NCBI GenBank assembly: GCA_020161315.1
Contig: JAIUOH010000005.1
Location: 40,146 to 104,145 of the forward strand
Direction of reading: 5' to 3'
DNA: 64,000 nt
From: Actinomycetota bacterium
GTDB taxonomy: Bacteria > Actinomycetota > Actinomycetes > Actinomycetales > Microbacteriaceae
The position numbers and the translations under genes are program-made. The notes beneath the pieces are model-generated. The model saw nothing but the letters and a program-made list of their open reading frames with translations, did no database searches and had not been told where the DNA came from. Below are positions 51,526 through 59,107 of the stretch, in pieces; within the stretch, counting starts at the first letter, position 1, and each line of letters starts with the position of its first letter.

Positions 51526-54500
51526 TCATCGGCTGGGGCCACTACGCTCGCGTTCCGCCCTCGGCCTTGGCATATCTAACTGCACCGTTAGGCGAGCAAT
51601 CTGCTGTGCCCTGGTGAGCGCGGCATGGGCGCGTTCGTAGTCGATGCGTTGCGACACGCTCTCAGGTTCGGCACCGAGCACGTCGTCGGGGTCGATGCCG
51701 TACCGGTCATGGTACGCGGCGACCGTGACCATCTGCGCCCGCCAGCGCGCACGCTCACGGGCGGGCGGATCACCCACCCATCCGTGGCCGTCGGTGAGCG
51801 CGGTGTCGAGCAGCGCCTCGGCTCGCGCCTCGATCAGTGCCCGTCGTTCGTCCAGTGCGGCGCGCATGTCGGCGCTCATCTGCCCTGTGGTTTCCGGGAT
51901 CAGCCCGACGATCAACCGGCCCGGCGCGGTGCCGCCTGCGGGTGCGAGCCTGGCGGTGGCGTGTTCGAGCCGGTAGTGCAGCACGGAGGCGATGTCGTCT
52001 GCGTCCTCGAACCCGCGCGCTTGCACGAGCCTGGGCAGGAGCCGATCGACCGCGTGCCCCTCCGCTTCCGCACGACGCAAAGCGACCGCGAGAGCGCCAA
52101 AGGTCTCCGCGCCGACGACCTCGGCCACCTGCTCGGCGGTGAGCCCCGACACCGAGAGCAGTTGCGCCCACCGGTCTTGCTGTGCCGCTGAGGCGATGGT
52201 CTCGTACTCGGCGGCGAGCTGCCAGATCCCGCCCCAGCGTTCCTGCTCGGCAGTGATGGTCTCGTGTGCGGACATCTCGGCGCCGACGTGCTGGAGCACT
52301 CCGTGGAGGACGGTGCGGGCGGTCGCGTTGGGGTTCTCGCCCGGCTGAGCGACAGTGTGTGCGGGGTCGAGCCGGTCGACCGCGACGTAGGCGCGGTTGG
52401 AGGTGCGGCCCCTTGTCATGGAGACGTAGAGCACTTCCCGCGTCGTGGTGGCCTCGACGAGGGTGTGTGCGGTATCGACGGTGACGCCCTGTGCCCGGTG
52501 CGCGGTGACGGCGTAGCCGAGGTCGACATGCTCAGCAACGTAGGCGGCAGGGAGGAGGATCGCGCCGCCTCGTCGCATGGCGGGTGGGCGCACGAACACC
52601 GACCCGTCCGGGCGCACGCCGCTGACGATCCAGCGTTCTCCGTTGCGCACCCACCCGTGCGCCGAGCGCAGGCGGCGGTCGTTCTGCCTCGTGATGATCG
52701 TGTCCCCGACGCCGAGACGGCTGCCGTCGCGGAGTTCGATCTCGTGTTCGGCGTCGACGTAGCCGTGGATGATGAGGTCACGCCGGGCTCGCTGGTTGAG
52801 GTCGGTGACGTTCTCGATGGTTTCGGCGATCAGGATCGTGGCGTGCCCGGCCTGCCGATCCCTCCACCAGTTTCGATAGGCGGTTTCGGCCATGTCGTCG
52901 GTGGTGCCGCCCTGGATTCTGCCGTGCTCGAGGTACGCGTCGATCACCGCGGCGTGGCCGTGGCGCAGTTCGAGCGAGGCGCGTTTCTCCCAGTCGTGCT
53001 GGAACCGCCACACCTCGGTCAGTTCCGGGGCACTCATCTCGTGGTCGTTCACGATGAGGGAGAACACGCCGCCCCCGCTGATCGATTGCAGTTGTGCGGT
53101 GTCGCCTACGAGCAGCACTTTCGCTCCGGCTCGTTCTGCTTGCCGGGTGATGAGGTCGAGCGAGTGGGTGCCCGCGAGTGAGGCTTCATCGAGGATCACG
53201 AGCTGGTTCTTCTGAAAGGAGCTGCCGGTGCGTTCGTAGGTTTCGCGCCACTTCGCCGTGTTCTCCGCTGGGATGCCGAGTTCGTCGCCGAGCACCCCGG
53301 CCGCGACTGCGGACGGTGCGAGCCCGGTCACCGTGCCCGCGCCGTATCTCCATTCCCATGCCTGCCGCAGCACGCTCAGGGTGGTGGTCTTCCCGGTGCC
53401 TGCCGGGCCGACAAGCACATCGACGGTGCGGCCTGAGACCGCGATCCGGGCGAGCGCGTCGCACTGATCCGGGCCGAGCCTGCGCCCACGACTGTCGGGC
53501 ACGCCGGTGAACTGCTCGATCGTGGCGAGGGCGAGGCGCGGGCCTGACCGATTCCGCGACCGTGCGAGCAAGCGATCCTCAGCAGCCAGCAACGCCGTGG
53601 AAGAGAACAGGGCCGAATGGCGGGGCCTGAACCGGGTGCTGCCGTCCTCACGCCTAAAGTCGGCAGGTGTGACCGCGAGCTCGGGCGGGGTGAGCCGCAG
53701 CGAAGCATGCTCGGCGGCGTCAGCGATCATCGCCACAATGGTTTCCCGATCCTGCGTCGATGCGAACCTCAGCCACATCGACTGCCTGGCTGCCTCAGCC
53801 ATCAAGTTCCAGCGCCGCCACGTCGAACGCTTCTCACCCACCGTCTCGACCACCTGCGCGCCGAGGGCTGCGATCATCTCGGCAGGCACGTCATCAGCAC
53901 GCAACAGCCGCTGCCCCGACGTTGCAGGATCATACCCCCACGCCACACGGGCCACCCACGCTGCCGCGTCCTCCCCGAGGATCGCTGTCGCGCGCTCCCG
54001 CCACGAAGCGGTGAGATCGTCGAGCGAGCGCACGTCCTTGTCTGGCCGGGTCGAGAGCGTGGCCTCCTGCAACATCTTGATGACCTGCGCGGCAGACGGC
54101 CGAACACCGTAGCGGTCCACGAACTGCTCGATGAGGCGCTGCTTCTCGACCTCGATGTGACGTGCCCGGGTGGAGAACTCCTTAATCAGCGACTCCGGCA
54201 CATCCGTGATCGCCCACGAGGCGTTGCGCTCCGTGCCCTGGTCGCGCTGCTCCCATGACACTCCGAGGAGGCGCGTGAGCGAGTCGGCGAAGACGGCCTC
54301 GTGCAGCTCGCTCAACGCCACGGTGGCCGCGTGCAGCGGCCTGCCATCAAGCGCGAGCCAGCGCCCGGTCTGTGCGTGCTGGACCTTGTTCGAGACCACC
54401 ACATGCGTGTGCAGGTATGGGTCGTGTGAGCGGGAGTCGTAGTGGTCGTAGGCGGTTGCAACGAGCCCTGCAACATCGAGTTGCAGTGTTGCGCCATCTG

Positions 54501-55083
54501 GGCCGAGCGCACCACCGCGTGTTGCAGCGACCTCGCGCTCCATGAACTGCAACACGTCTGCAACAGCAGCATGGTGCGCCTCCCAGATGAGTTGTTGCGT
54601 ACCCGCATCAGCAACCGCCCACAACACTGAAGCAGACTTCGGGATCGAGAACGTGAAATCGTACCCTGCAACAGCCTTGCGGCTCTTCTTCGCTGCCTCC
54701 TCGGCCTCAATCTCGGTTACGGCGTTGCCACGTTGCGCCGGGGACAGCCCAGGGTCAAGAGCACTCACACGGGCGGAGACACGCTCATCCAGGCTCTTGA
54801 ACTGGCTATAGGGTCGCCCCAGCGCGTCGCCAGTCACCGGATTGCGGCCCATACCGATCAGGAGTTGCAGTTGCGTCTCGGTCACCTGATCCCCCGCAGC
54901 GATCAGACCGGCAGCGAGCCCCGCGAGCCCCGACCCGAGCCACCGTCCTGGCGGGGTGCCGGCCTCGCTGTAGTAGCGCGTCAGAGGAGTCGACATCGCC
55001 CGGTCGCCGTCACCGTAGACGACGGACTTGAGCAGATACTTGTACCCGTCACCCGCGGTCATGCGACGCATCGAAACCGTCAT
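51526..55083 (-). CDS. MobF-family conjugative relaxase/helicase (TraA-like)
   Basis: A 1185-residue protein that would nick oriT and unwind the transferred strand. The N-terminal TrwC domain contains YKYLLKSVVYGDGD and YYSEAGTPPGRWLGS (candidate catalytic Tyr residues) and the metal-binding SHDPYLHTHVVVSNKV (HxxxHxH). The C-terminal helicase shows LVGPAGTGKTTTL (Walker A near residue 570), LVILDEASLAGTHS (Walker B), and a RecD2-like VTAHRAQGVTVDTAHTLVEA. ATG at 55083 follows AAAGGTGG inside a hairpin; the frame opens at 55134. It is intact. Confidence 0.93.
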   Translation of the reverse strand: MTVSMRRMTAGDGYKYLLKSVVYGDGDRAMSTPLTRYYSEAGTPPGRWLGSGLAGLAAGLIAAGDQVTETQLQLLIGMGRNPVTGDALGRPYSQFKSLDERVSARVSALDPGLSPAQRGNAVTEIEAEEAAKKSRKAVAGYDFTFSIPKSASVLWAVADAGTQQLIWEAHHAAVADVLQFMEREVAATRGGALGPDGATLQLDVAGLVATAYDHYDSRSHDPYLHTHVVVSNKVQHAQTGRWLALDGRPLHAATVALSELHEAVFADSLTRLLGVSWEQRDQGTERNASWAITDVPESLIKEFSTRARHIEVEKQRLIEQFVDRYGVRPSAAQVIKMLQEATLSTRPDKDVRSLDDLTASWRERATAILGEDAAAWVARVAWGYDPATSGQRLLRADDVPAEMIAALGAQVVETVGEKRSTWRRWNLMAEAARQSMWLRFASTQDRETIVAMIADAAEHASLRLTPPELAVTPADFRREDGSTRFRPRHSALFSSTALLAAEDRLLARSRNRSGPRLALATIEQFTGVPDSRGRRLGPDQCDALARIAVSGRTVDVLVGPAGTGKTTTLSVLRQAWEWRYGAGTVTGLAPSAVAAGVLGDELGIPAENTAKWRETYERTGSSFQKNQLVILDEASLAGTHSLDLITRQAERAGAKVLLVGDTAQLQSISGGGVFSLIVNDHEMSAPELTEVWRFQHDWEKRASLELRHGHAAVIDAYLEHGRIQGGTTDDMAETAYRNWWRDRQAGHATILIAETIENVTDLNQRARRDLIIHGYVDAEHEIELRDGSRLGVGDTIITRQNDRRLRSAHGWVRNGERWIVSGVRPDGSVFVRPPAMRRGGAILLPAAYVAEHVDLGYAVTAHRAQGVTVDTAHTLVEATTTREVLYVSMTRGRTSNRAYVAVDRLDPAHTVAQPGENPNATARTVLHGVLQHVGAEMSAHETITAEQERWGGIWQLAAEYETIASAAQQDRWAQLLSVSGLTAEQVAEVVGAETFGALAVALRRAEAEGHAVDRLLPRLVQARGFEDADDIASVLHYRLEHATARLAPAGGTAPGRLIVGLIPETTGQMSADMRAALDERRALIEARAEALLDTALTDGHGWVGDPPARERARWRAQMVTVAAYHDRYGIDPDDVLGAEPESVSQRIDYERAHAALTRAQQIARLTVQLDMPRPRAERERSGPSR

Positions 55084-55089
55084 CCCAGA

Positions 55090-55113
55090 CCACCTTTCAC
55101 GAACGAAAGGTGG
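55090..55113. promoter_or_regulatory. Hairpin overlapping the traA ribosome binding site
   Basis: CCACCTTTC (55090-55098) and GAAAGGTGG (55105-55113) form a perfect 9-bp inverted repeat with a 6-base loop. On the minus strand one arm is the AAAGGTGG that lies just before the relaxase ATG. It may hide the ribosome site or be part of the transfer origin. Confidence 0.6.
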
Positions 55114-55149
55114 CCCCGACGCCCCGCGCAGCACAGTCAGAATCGAGCG

Positions 55150-55362
55150 TCAGCGCGGGCGCTCACTCCACGTTTGCAAGATATGTGAGGTAAAAAAGCA
55201 GGTAGGAAAGAGGTGCGCTCTGTGGCCGCCGTGCTCGATCATGGTGGAGCAGCGCAGGTGAGACGAGATCGCCACCATCATGGATTCATCTGGTTCGGGT
55301 CGCTCGACACTCAATCGAAACTCGTCAAGATTCTTCTCGCAGAAGCCCTGATCGTAGAGCAT
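55150..55362 (-). CDS. Possible small Cys/His-rich protein
   Basis: A 70-residue frame (MLYDQGFCEKNLDEFRLSVE ... RCSTMIEHGGHRAHLFPTCF) with three Cys and several His. It lies upstream of the relaxase on the same strand. No family and no good ribosome binding site are seen, so it may be spurious. It is the only plausible coding content in the 290 bp between the relaxase and the DUF2185 gene. Confidence 0.3.
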   Translation of the reverse strand: MLYDQGFCEKNLDEFRLSVERPEPDESMMVAISSHLRCSTMIEHGGHRAHLFPTCFFTSHILQTWSERPR

Positions 55363-55424
55363 TTTTCTTGCTGACGGTGTAAACTGGGAGATAAGAAGCA
55401 GCCATTTCCCAGAGGAGCTAGCGC

Positions 55425-55790
55425 ATGAGCGACACCGTCGAGTTCATTCCGAATGCTGGCGCGTGCCTCGTGTCGCGCAAAGTGCTCGACGGTGAGGCTC
55501 CCGTGCGATGGATGACCCGACGCGAGTCGCAGGCCCCGATGGACAATGGGTGGCAGATCCTCAGCATCGCAGACACCCCTGAATACCTGGCAGAGCCCGG
55601 AAATCTTGTCATCGCCGACTTCAACACGGTCTGCGCGACCGAGCCAGCCCTCATCGGCATTTGGGACTTCCCCGTAGGCACCGAGCTGATGCTCCACGTC
55701 GATCAACAGGGCAAGCACATCATTGACACCACCAGCAACCGCGAAGTCACTGCCGAATACTTCTACGTGCCGCCGCCGCACCGTGCCTAA
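55425..55790 (+). CDS. DUF2185 (Imm33-like) protein
   Basis: A 121-residue cytosolic protein. It shows GACLVSRKVLDGEAPVRWMT, RRESQAPMDNGWQILSIADT, LVIADFNTVCATEPALIGIW and FPVGTELMLHVDQQGK, the pattern of DUF2185, a domain used as immunity protein (Imm33) in polymorphic toxin systems. AGAGGAG lies 7 bases before the ATG. It stands alone on the plus strand facing the immunity-gene array, so it may protect against a toxin not encoded here. Confidence 0.75.
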   Translation: MSDTVEFIPNAGACLVSRKVLDGEAPVRWMTRRESQAPMDNGWQILSIADTPEYLAEPGNLVIADFNTVCATEPALIGIWDFPVGTELMLHVDQQGKHIIDTTSNREVTAEYFYVPPPHRA

Positions 55791-55862
55791 GCACGCAACA
55801 GCCCAATCACATCGACCCCGCGGGGCCGCTGCAACATGGCCCGGCCATGCACAGGCAACCGC

Positions 55863-56348
55863 TCAGTGGCGCTTCGCGCGGATGAACGGGATCGCAAGCA
55901 GGTTTCGGAACACCTCACCACGCCCGGCGACCACAGTCCCCATGATCGTGACGATCAAGTGCACGAGCCCAAGCAGCATGTAAGCGACAGCTCCCCACCC
56001 GATCGGCAAGAATCCCGTCTTCACCTCTTGAGACCCAAACACGAGCATCCCAAAGGTATACACCAGACACAACAGCATGACCAGAATGCAGGTAAGGCCC
56101 CAGTTCGCTGCAATCCGCGCGTTCTCAGTCGCAACAGGGACGCCTTTCCTACGTGTGGAGGGGTAGACCGCTGCCATCACGATCCCAGTTACCAAAGTGT
56201 TCACCCAGGGGATCGGAATATACGCGAGAAACCCGAGCGCCCACGACATGCGCCCTGTGGGAAGCGGCCGCACATACGCAGGAGCATGCGGCGACACAGC
56301 ATAGGTCGGCTGCGCAGCAGGATCAGGCAATGGCGGCATCGAGGTCAT
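55863..56348 (-). CDS. DUF4870 membrane protein
   Basis: A 161-residue protein. A Pro-rich N-terminus (PPLPDPAAQPTYAVSPHAPA) precedes three transmembrane segments (ALGFLAYIPIPWVNTLVTGI, WGLTCILVMLLCLVYTFGML, AVAYMLLGLVHLIVTIMGTV). This is the DUF4870/TIC20-like layout. Such proteins are often seen beside type VII effector loci, but no role is known. Confidence 0.8.
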   Translation of the reverse strand: MTSMPPLPDPAAQPTYAVSPHAPAYVRPLPTGRMSWALGFLAYIPIPWVNTLVTGIVMAAVYPSTRRKGVPVATENARIAANWGLTCILVMLLCLVYTFGMLVFGSQEVKTGFLPIGWGAVAYMLLGLVHLIVTIMGTVVAGRGEVFRNLLAIPFIRAKRH

Positions 56349-56410
56349 CGTGTTTCTTTCTGGTCAAGGTGAAAGAGCCGGGTCAGTATGGGTTCCGAAA
56401 TTCTGATCAC

Positions 56411-56845
56411 TCAGAGGCACGTACTCGTGTAGAAGTCGCTGAGGGCATCACTTGACGCCTCCACGTCCTGAAATTTCGTGACCACCGCGCCTGGGTCTAA
56501 TTCGAAGTTTTCCTCAGCGAAATCGAGATACTCCCGCCATTCTTTCCACTCGCTTGAAAGGTCAGCTGGCGGTTGCTCGACACTATCAATCAATTCGATA
56601 CGAGCTTTAATCATGCCGATAGTGGTCTGCCCCGGCAGTGCAGGAGCGAACGCCGTTGCAGCAGTCGCCAGGTCACCAGTGAGCACATCGCACACATCTT
56701 GGTGAGAACCGCTGTCGGCCACAGGTCCGTCAGCGCTTGTGTCCTGTCCAGAACTCGGTGAGCATCCAGTCAGGCTTGCCGATACAAGAATGGTCGCAGC
56801 GGCACAGAGACCGGTAAAGCGTCGAGTATTCACAATTCCTGCCAC
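56411..56845 (-). CDS. Hypothetical lipoprotein in the immunity-gene array
   Basis: A 144-residue precursor with lipoprotein signal (FTGLCAAATILVSASLTGC). The mature part is acidic and mostly helical (SSEWKEWREYLDFAEENFEL), with a C-terminal TSTCL and an inner QDVCDVL that could form a disulphide. No family is recognised. Place among immunity candidates suggests a periplasm-side or surface protective role, but this is inference. Confidence 0.7.
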   Translation of the reverse strand: MAGIVNTRRFTGLCAAATILVSASLTGCSPSSGQDTSADGPVADSGSHQDVCDVLTGDLATAATAFAPALPGQTTIGMIKARIELIDSVEQPPADLSSEWKEWREYLDFAEENFELDPGAVVTKFQDVEASSDALSDFYTSTCL

Positions 56846-56860
56846 CTTTCTAGTTGTTAT

Positions 56861-57520
56861 TTAATCTGATATTTCACCGCGCATCGGGGTGAGCACCTCG
56901 TCGGGATCCTCACCATGCGCGATGAGATAGGCGCGCACGCGATCCTCCATCGTATCCGGCAACCCCGACTTAGCCCAGTAGATGAGGCAAGCACCGAAAG
57001 ACGCGTTGTCTCGTTTCGCGCGGGTGGTGAGGTCAAGATCGGGGCGAGAGAACATGATGTCGAAGAACACGCCCCCCGCACGGTTCTCTGCGTCGATCTT
57101 CGGGTTCGGATGCTGTTCCACAAGGTAACGACCATGGCGATGCACCAGATAGTCGAGCGGCCTGCCGAACTTGCCGCCCGGCTTATTGATGTCGGCACCC
57201 GCATCGAGCAGACGCCGCAGCAGCTCCGCATCCCGCACCGGGTCGAGATTGCGCTGACCGAAAAGAATGTGCAGCACATTCCCTTCCTTGTCCCAACTCG
57301 CTTTCGGGTCTGCACCGTGATCCAGCAGCCAAGAGGCAGTGCGGTAGCGAGTCTCGGGATCATGGTTCGCAATCGCACCATCGAGCGCAGTAAACCCAGC
57401 CCGATCGACCCGGTTGATGTCTCGACCCTCGATGTACTCCATAAACTCGTCAAATGGCTTTGTCATCGCCATCCAATTCGCACCAGGGTCACCCATGCCA
57501 GGTTTTGGTTTCCACGCCAT
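56861..57520 (-). CDS. Ankyrin repeat protein, immunity candidate
   Basis: A 219-residue soluble protein with three to four ankyrin-like units: INRVDRAGFTALDGAIANHD, TASWLLDHGADPKASWDKEG and ELLRRLLDAGADINKPGGKF. The remainder (FFDIMFSRPDLDLTTRAKRD, FGACLIYWAKSGL) is helical. Ankyrin proteins serve as immunity proteins in several polymorphic toxin systems, and this gene lies in an array of such candidates. A cognate toxin is not certain. ATG at 57520 is assumed. Confidence 0.7.
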   Translation of the reverse strand: MAWKPKPGMGDPGANWMAMTKPFDEFMEYIEGRDINRVDRAGFTALDGAIANHDPETRYRTASWLLDHGADPKASWDKEGNVLHILFGQRNLDPVRDAELLRRLLDAGADINKPGGKFGRPLDYLVHRHGRYLVEQHPNPKIDAENRAGGVFFDIMFSRPDLDLTTRAKRDNASFGACLIYWAKSGLPDTMEDRVRAYLIAHGEDPDEVLTPMRGEISD

Positions 57521-57628
57521 AACTAGAACTCTTCGGGGTTCAGGTCGGGGCCGGTCTCGTCAACATGCGATCGGTTGCGCAGCGGATCCTCGACCCGCTA
57601 GTTGCCGGAATCCTTGAATCTGCTGATT

Positions 57629-57925
57629 TCAAGAAGACTTCCATCCCTTATACATCTCATAATGTTTCTGCAATGAATCAAATATAAAACCGTAGGCCTC
57701 TTCAAGGGTGCCCTTAAAATCGCCCCCCTCAGAGTCAATCATTCTGTAGAACGAGTCTCTCTCATCAGACCGGAGAACCTCATACTGGTCGTTGCCCAAG
57801 GGCACAACATTGAAGCATCGCAGCCTCAGCCCAGTCAAGTCCTCTGCAACCCAAACAACCTCAGCAGCATCCCTTTCGGAGTATCCCAAAGTTGTTAATT
57901 TTTCAACAAACTCTTGAGCTTTCAT
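57629..57925 (-). CDS. Small immunity-protein candidate for the orphan TNT cassette
   Basis: A 98-residue acidic protein (KAQEFVEKLTTLGYSERDAA, EVVWVAEDLTGLRLRCFNVV, DSFYRMIDSEGGDFKGTLEE). ATG at 57925 has AGGAG 6 bases upstream. The start overlaps the end of the orphan TNT cassette by 4 bp, the usual toxin-immunity arrangement. It is not visibly similar to the immunity candidate at 58.9 kb. AT-rich for this genome. Confidence 0.65.
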   Translation of the reverse strand: MKAQEFVEKLTTLGYSERDAAEVVWVAEDLTGLRLRCFNVVPLGNDQYEVLRSDERDSFYRMIDSEGGDFKGTLEEAYGFIFDSLQKHYEMYKGWKSS

Positions 57926-58668
57926 TTCGCTACTCCTAGAAATCCATTCTCTATCAACCAATCAATACCTCTGGGGAAGAAATACTGAGCACCGTGACCC
58001 ACCTGTCCGAATCCAGGCGCAATATCGCCCATTCGAATATCGTCAGGGAGAGGTTTGAGTATTTCGTACCGCACTACCGTTGTGTTATTTCCCAACCGGT
58101 CTGGGGGCAATGATAACTGATCAAAACTCGTTCCGGGAGGGGCCGCAAATTTGCCGTCAAGCGGTATGCCATTCGCTCCGATGAATGTGATGCGTTCGAT
58201 GGTGTCGCCGGGCTTGAGATCAGCTGAGTGAGACACTCCGTTGGTGAAACCGTTAGTGTGTGGCGGGTCTTCTGGCCAGTTCCACCTGGGGCGTCCACCA
58301 TCATCGAATCCGCCGAAGAATTCATCCATGAATCGTTCCCAGCCAAGCCCACCGGTGGGGTCGTAGCCTGGCAGATTCTTGTCTTGAACCGCGTCTTCTA
58401 GGGTGTTCTTCAAGTCCTGGACCTGCGGATCGTCATACTTCCAGTTCGGATGGTCAACGTTCGATCCGCCGCCGCTGTTCCCGTCGCCATTGCCGCTGTT
58501 CCCGGAGTTGCCATCGTTCCCGGTGTCCTTGGGATTCCCGCCGTCATCGTTGCCGTGGCCATTGCCATTCGAGTTCCCGTCACCGCCGTGACCGTGGCCG
58601 TTGCCGGTGTTGTTACCGTTCGAGTTGCCGTCACCACCGTGACCAGTAAAGAGAGTAGTACTCTTCAT
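57922..58668 (-). pseudogene. Orphan TNT (NAD+ glycohydrolase-like) toxin cassette without a secretion N-terminus
   Basis: A 248-residue frame from ATG 58668. It begins with about 70 residues of Gly/Asn/Asp-rich linker (FTGHGGDGNSNGNN, GHGNDDGG), matching the linker of the large toxin upstream. Then comes NVDHPNWKYDDPQVQDLKN and a TNT-like domain: GIPLDGKFAAPPGTSFDQLS, LPPDRLGNNTTVVRYEILKP and the signature IAPGFGQVGHGAQYFFPRG with the Gln near the active site. There is no WXG100-like head. The frame starts inside a truncated immunity-like ORF, marking a recombination joint. It is likely a silent C-terminal module. Confidence 0.75.
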
Positions 58669-58780
58669 AGTCAACGATTCCATTGGACACCGGGATCGAA
58701 AGGTAGAAGATCTGGCTTTCCTGCTCCTCGCCAAGCGAAAACCTATGCTCCACAGACACGTAGACATCTTGAAAATTCAT
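58631..58780 (-). pseudogene. Truncated immunity-like ORF fused to the orphan cassette
   Basis: From ATG 58780 a 49-codon frame reads MNFQDVYVSVEHRFSLGEEQ, ESQIFYLSIPVSNGIVDYEE, YYSLYWSRW and stops at TGA 58631-58633. The sequence up to about 58645 looks like the start of a small soluble immunity protein; the last residues come from the linker repeat read in another frame. It overlaps the first codons of the TNT cassette. It is a remnant left when the linker DNA recombined into an immunity gene. Confidence 0.6.
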
Positions 58781-58859
58781 TTACCCCTGCCAAGAGTCCC
58801 ATATCCCAGATACCGTTACAGGCCAAGAGAAAGCCTTATTCCCTATCTGTTGACACGAC

Positions 58860-59093
58860 CTAAGTCAGTTTAGAGAGCCGCAGTCGTCGGATGAACAAGT
58901 CTAGCGCAGCTGCTTCATTGTCGAACTGTCTGACAGCACCGATCACTGCTCGCTCGTCCGTATTCACTACGTTCCACGAATCTTGATCCCTATAGATCGC
59001 AACACAATCAACCACATTTTCAGGGCGCTGAAACCAAACGTAATTCTGGTGTTTCTCCTGGCTGATGATCTCTAAAGCCTCGTCACGATTCAT
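58860..59093 (-). CDS. Small immunity protein of the large toxin (Imm59-like)
   Basis: A 77-residue cytosolic protein (NRDEALEIISQEKHQNYVWF, VVNTDERAVIGAVRQFDNEA, ALDLFIRRLRLSKL). The layout resembles the Imm59 immunity family, though that match is from memory of the pattern. It begins 14 bp after the stop codon of the large toxin, with GGGAGG upstream, the expected place of the cognate immunity gene. It would act in the cytoplasm by binding the toxin's C-terminal domain. Confidence 0.65.
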   Translation of the reverse strand: MNRDEALEIISQEKHQNYVWFQRPENVVDCVAIYRDQDSWNVVNTDERAVIGAVRQFDNEAAALDLFIRRLRLSKLT

Positions 59094-59107
59094 TAGTCCA
59101 TACCTCC

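Noticed and set aside
52264-53181. 305-residue plus-strand ORF inside the relaxase gene
   Set aside because: Antisense shadow of the helicase domain.
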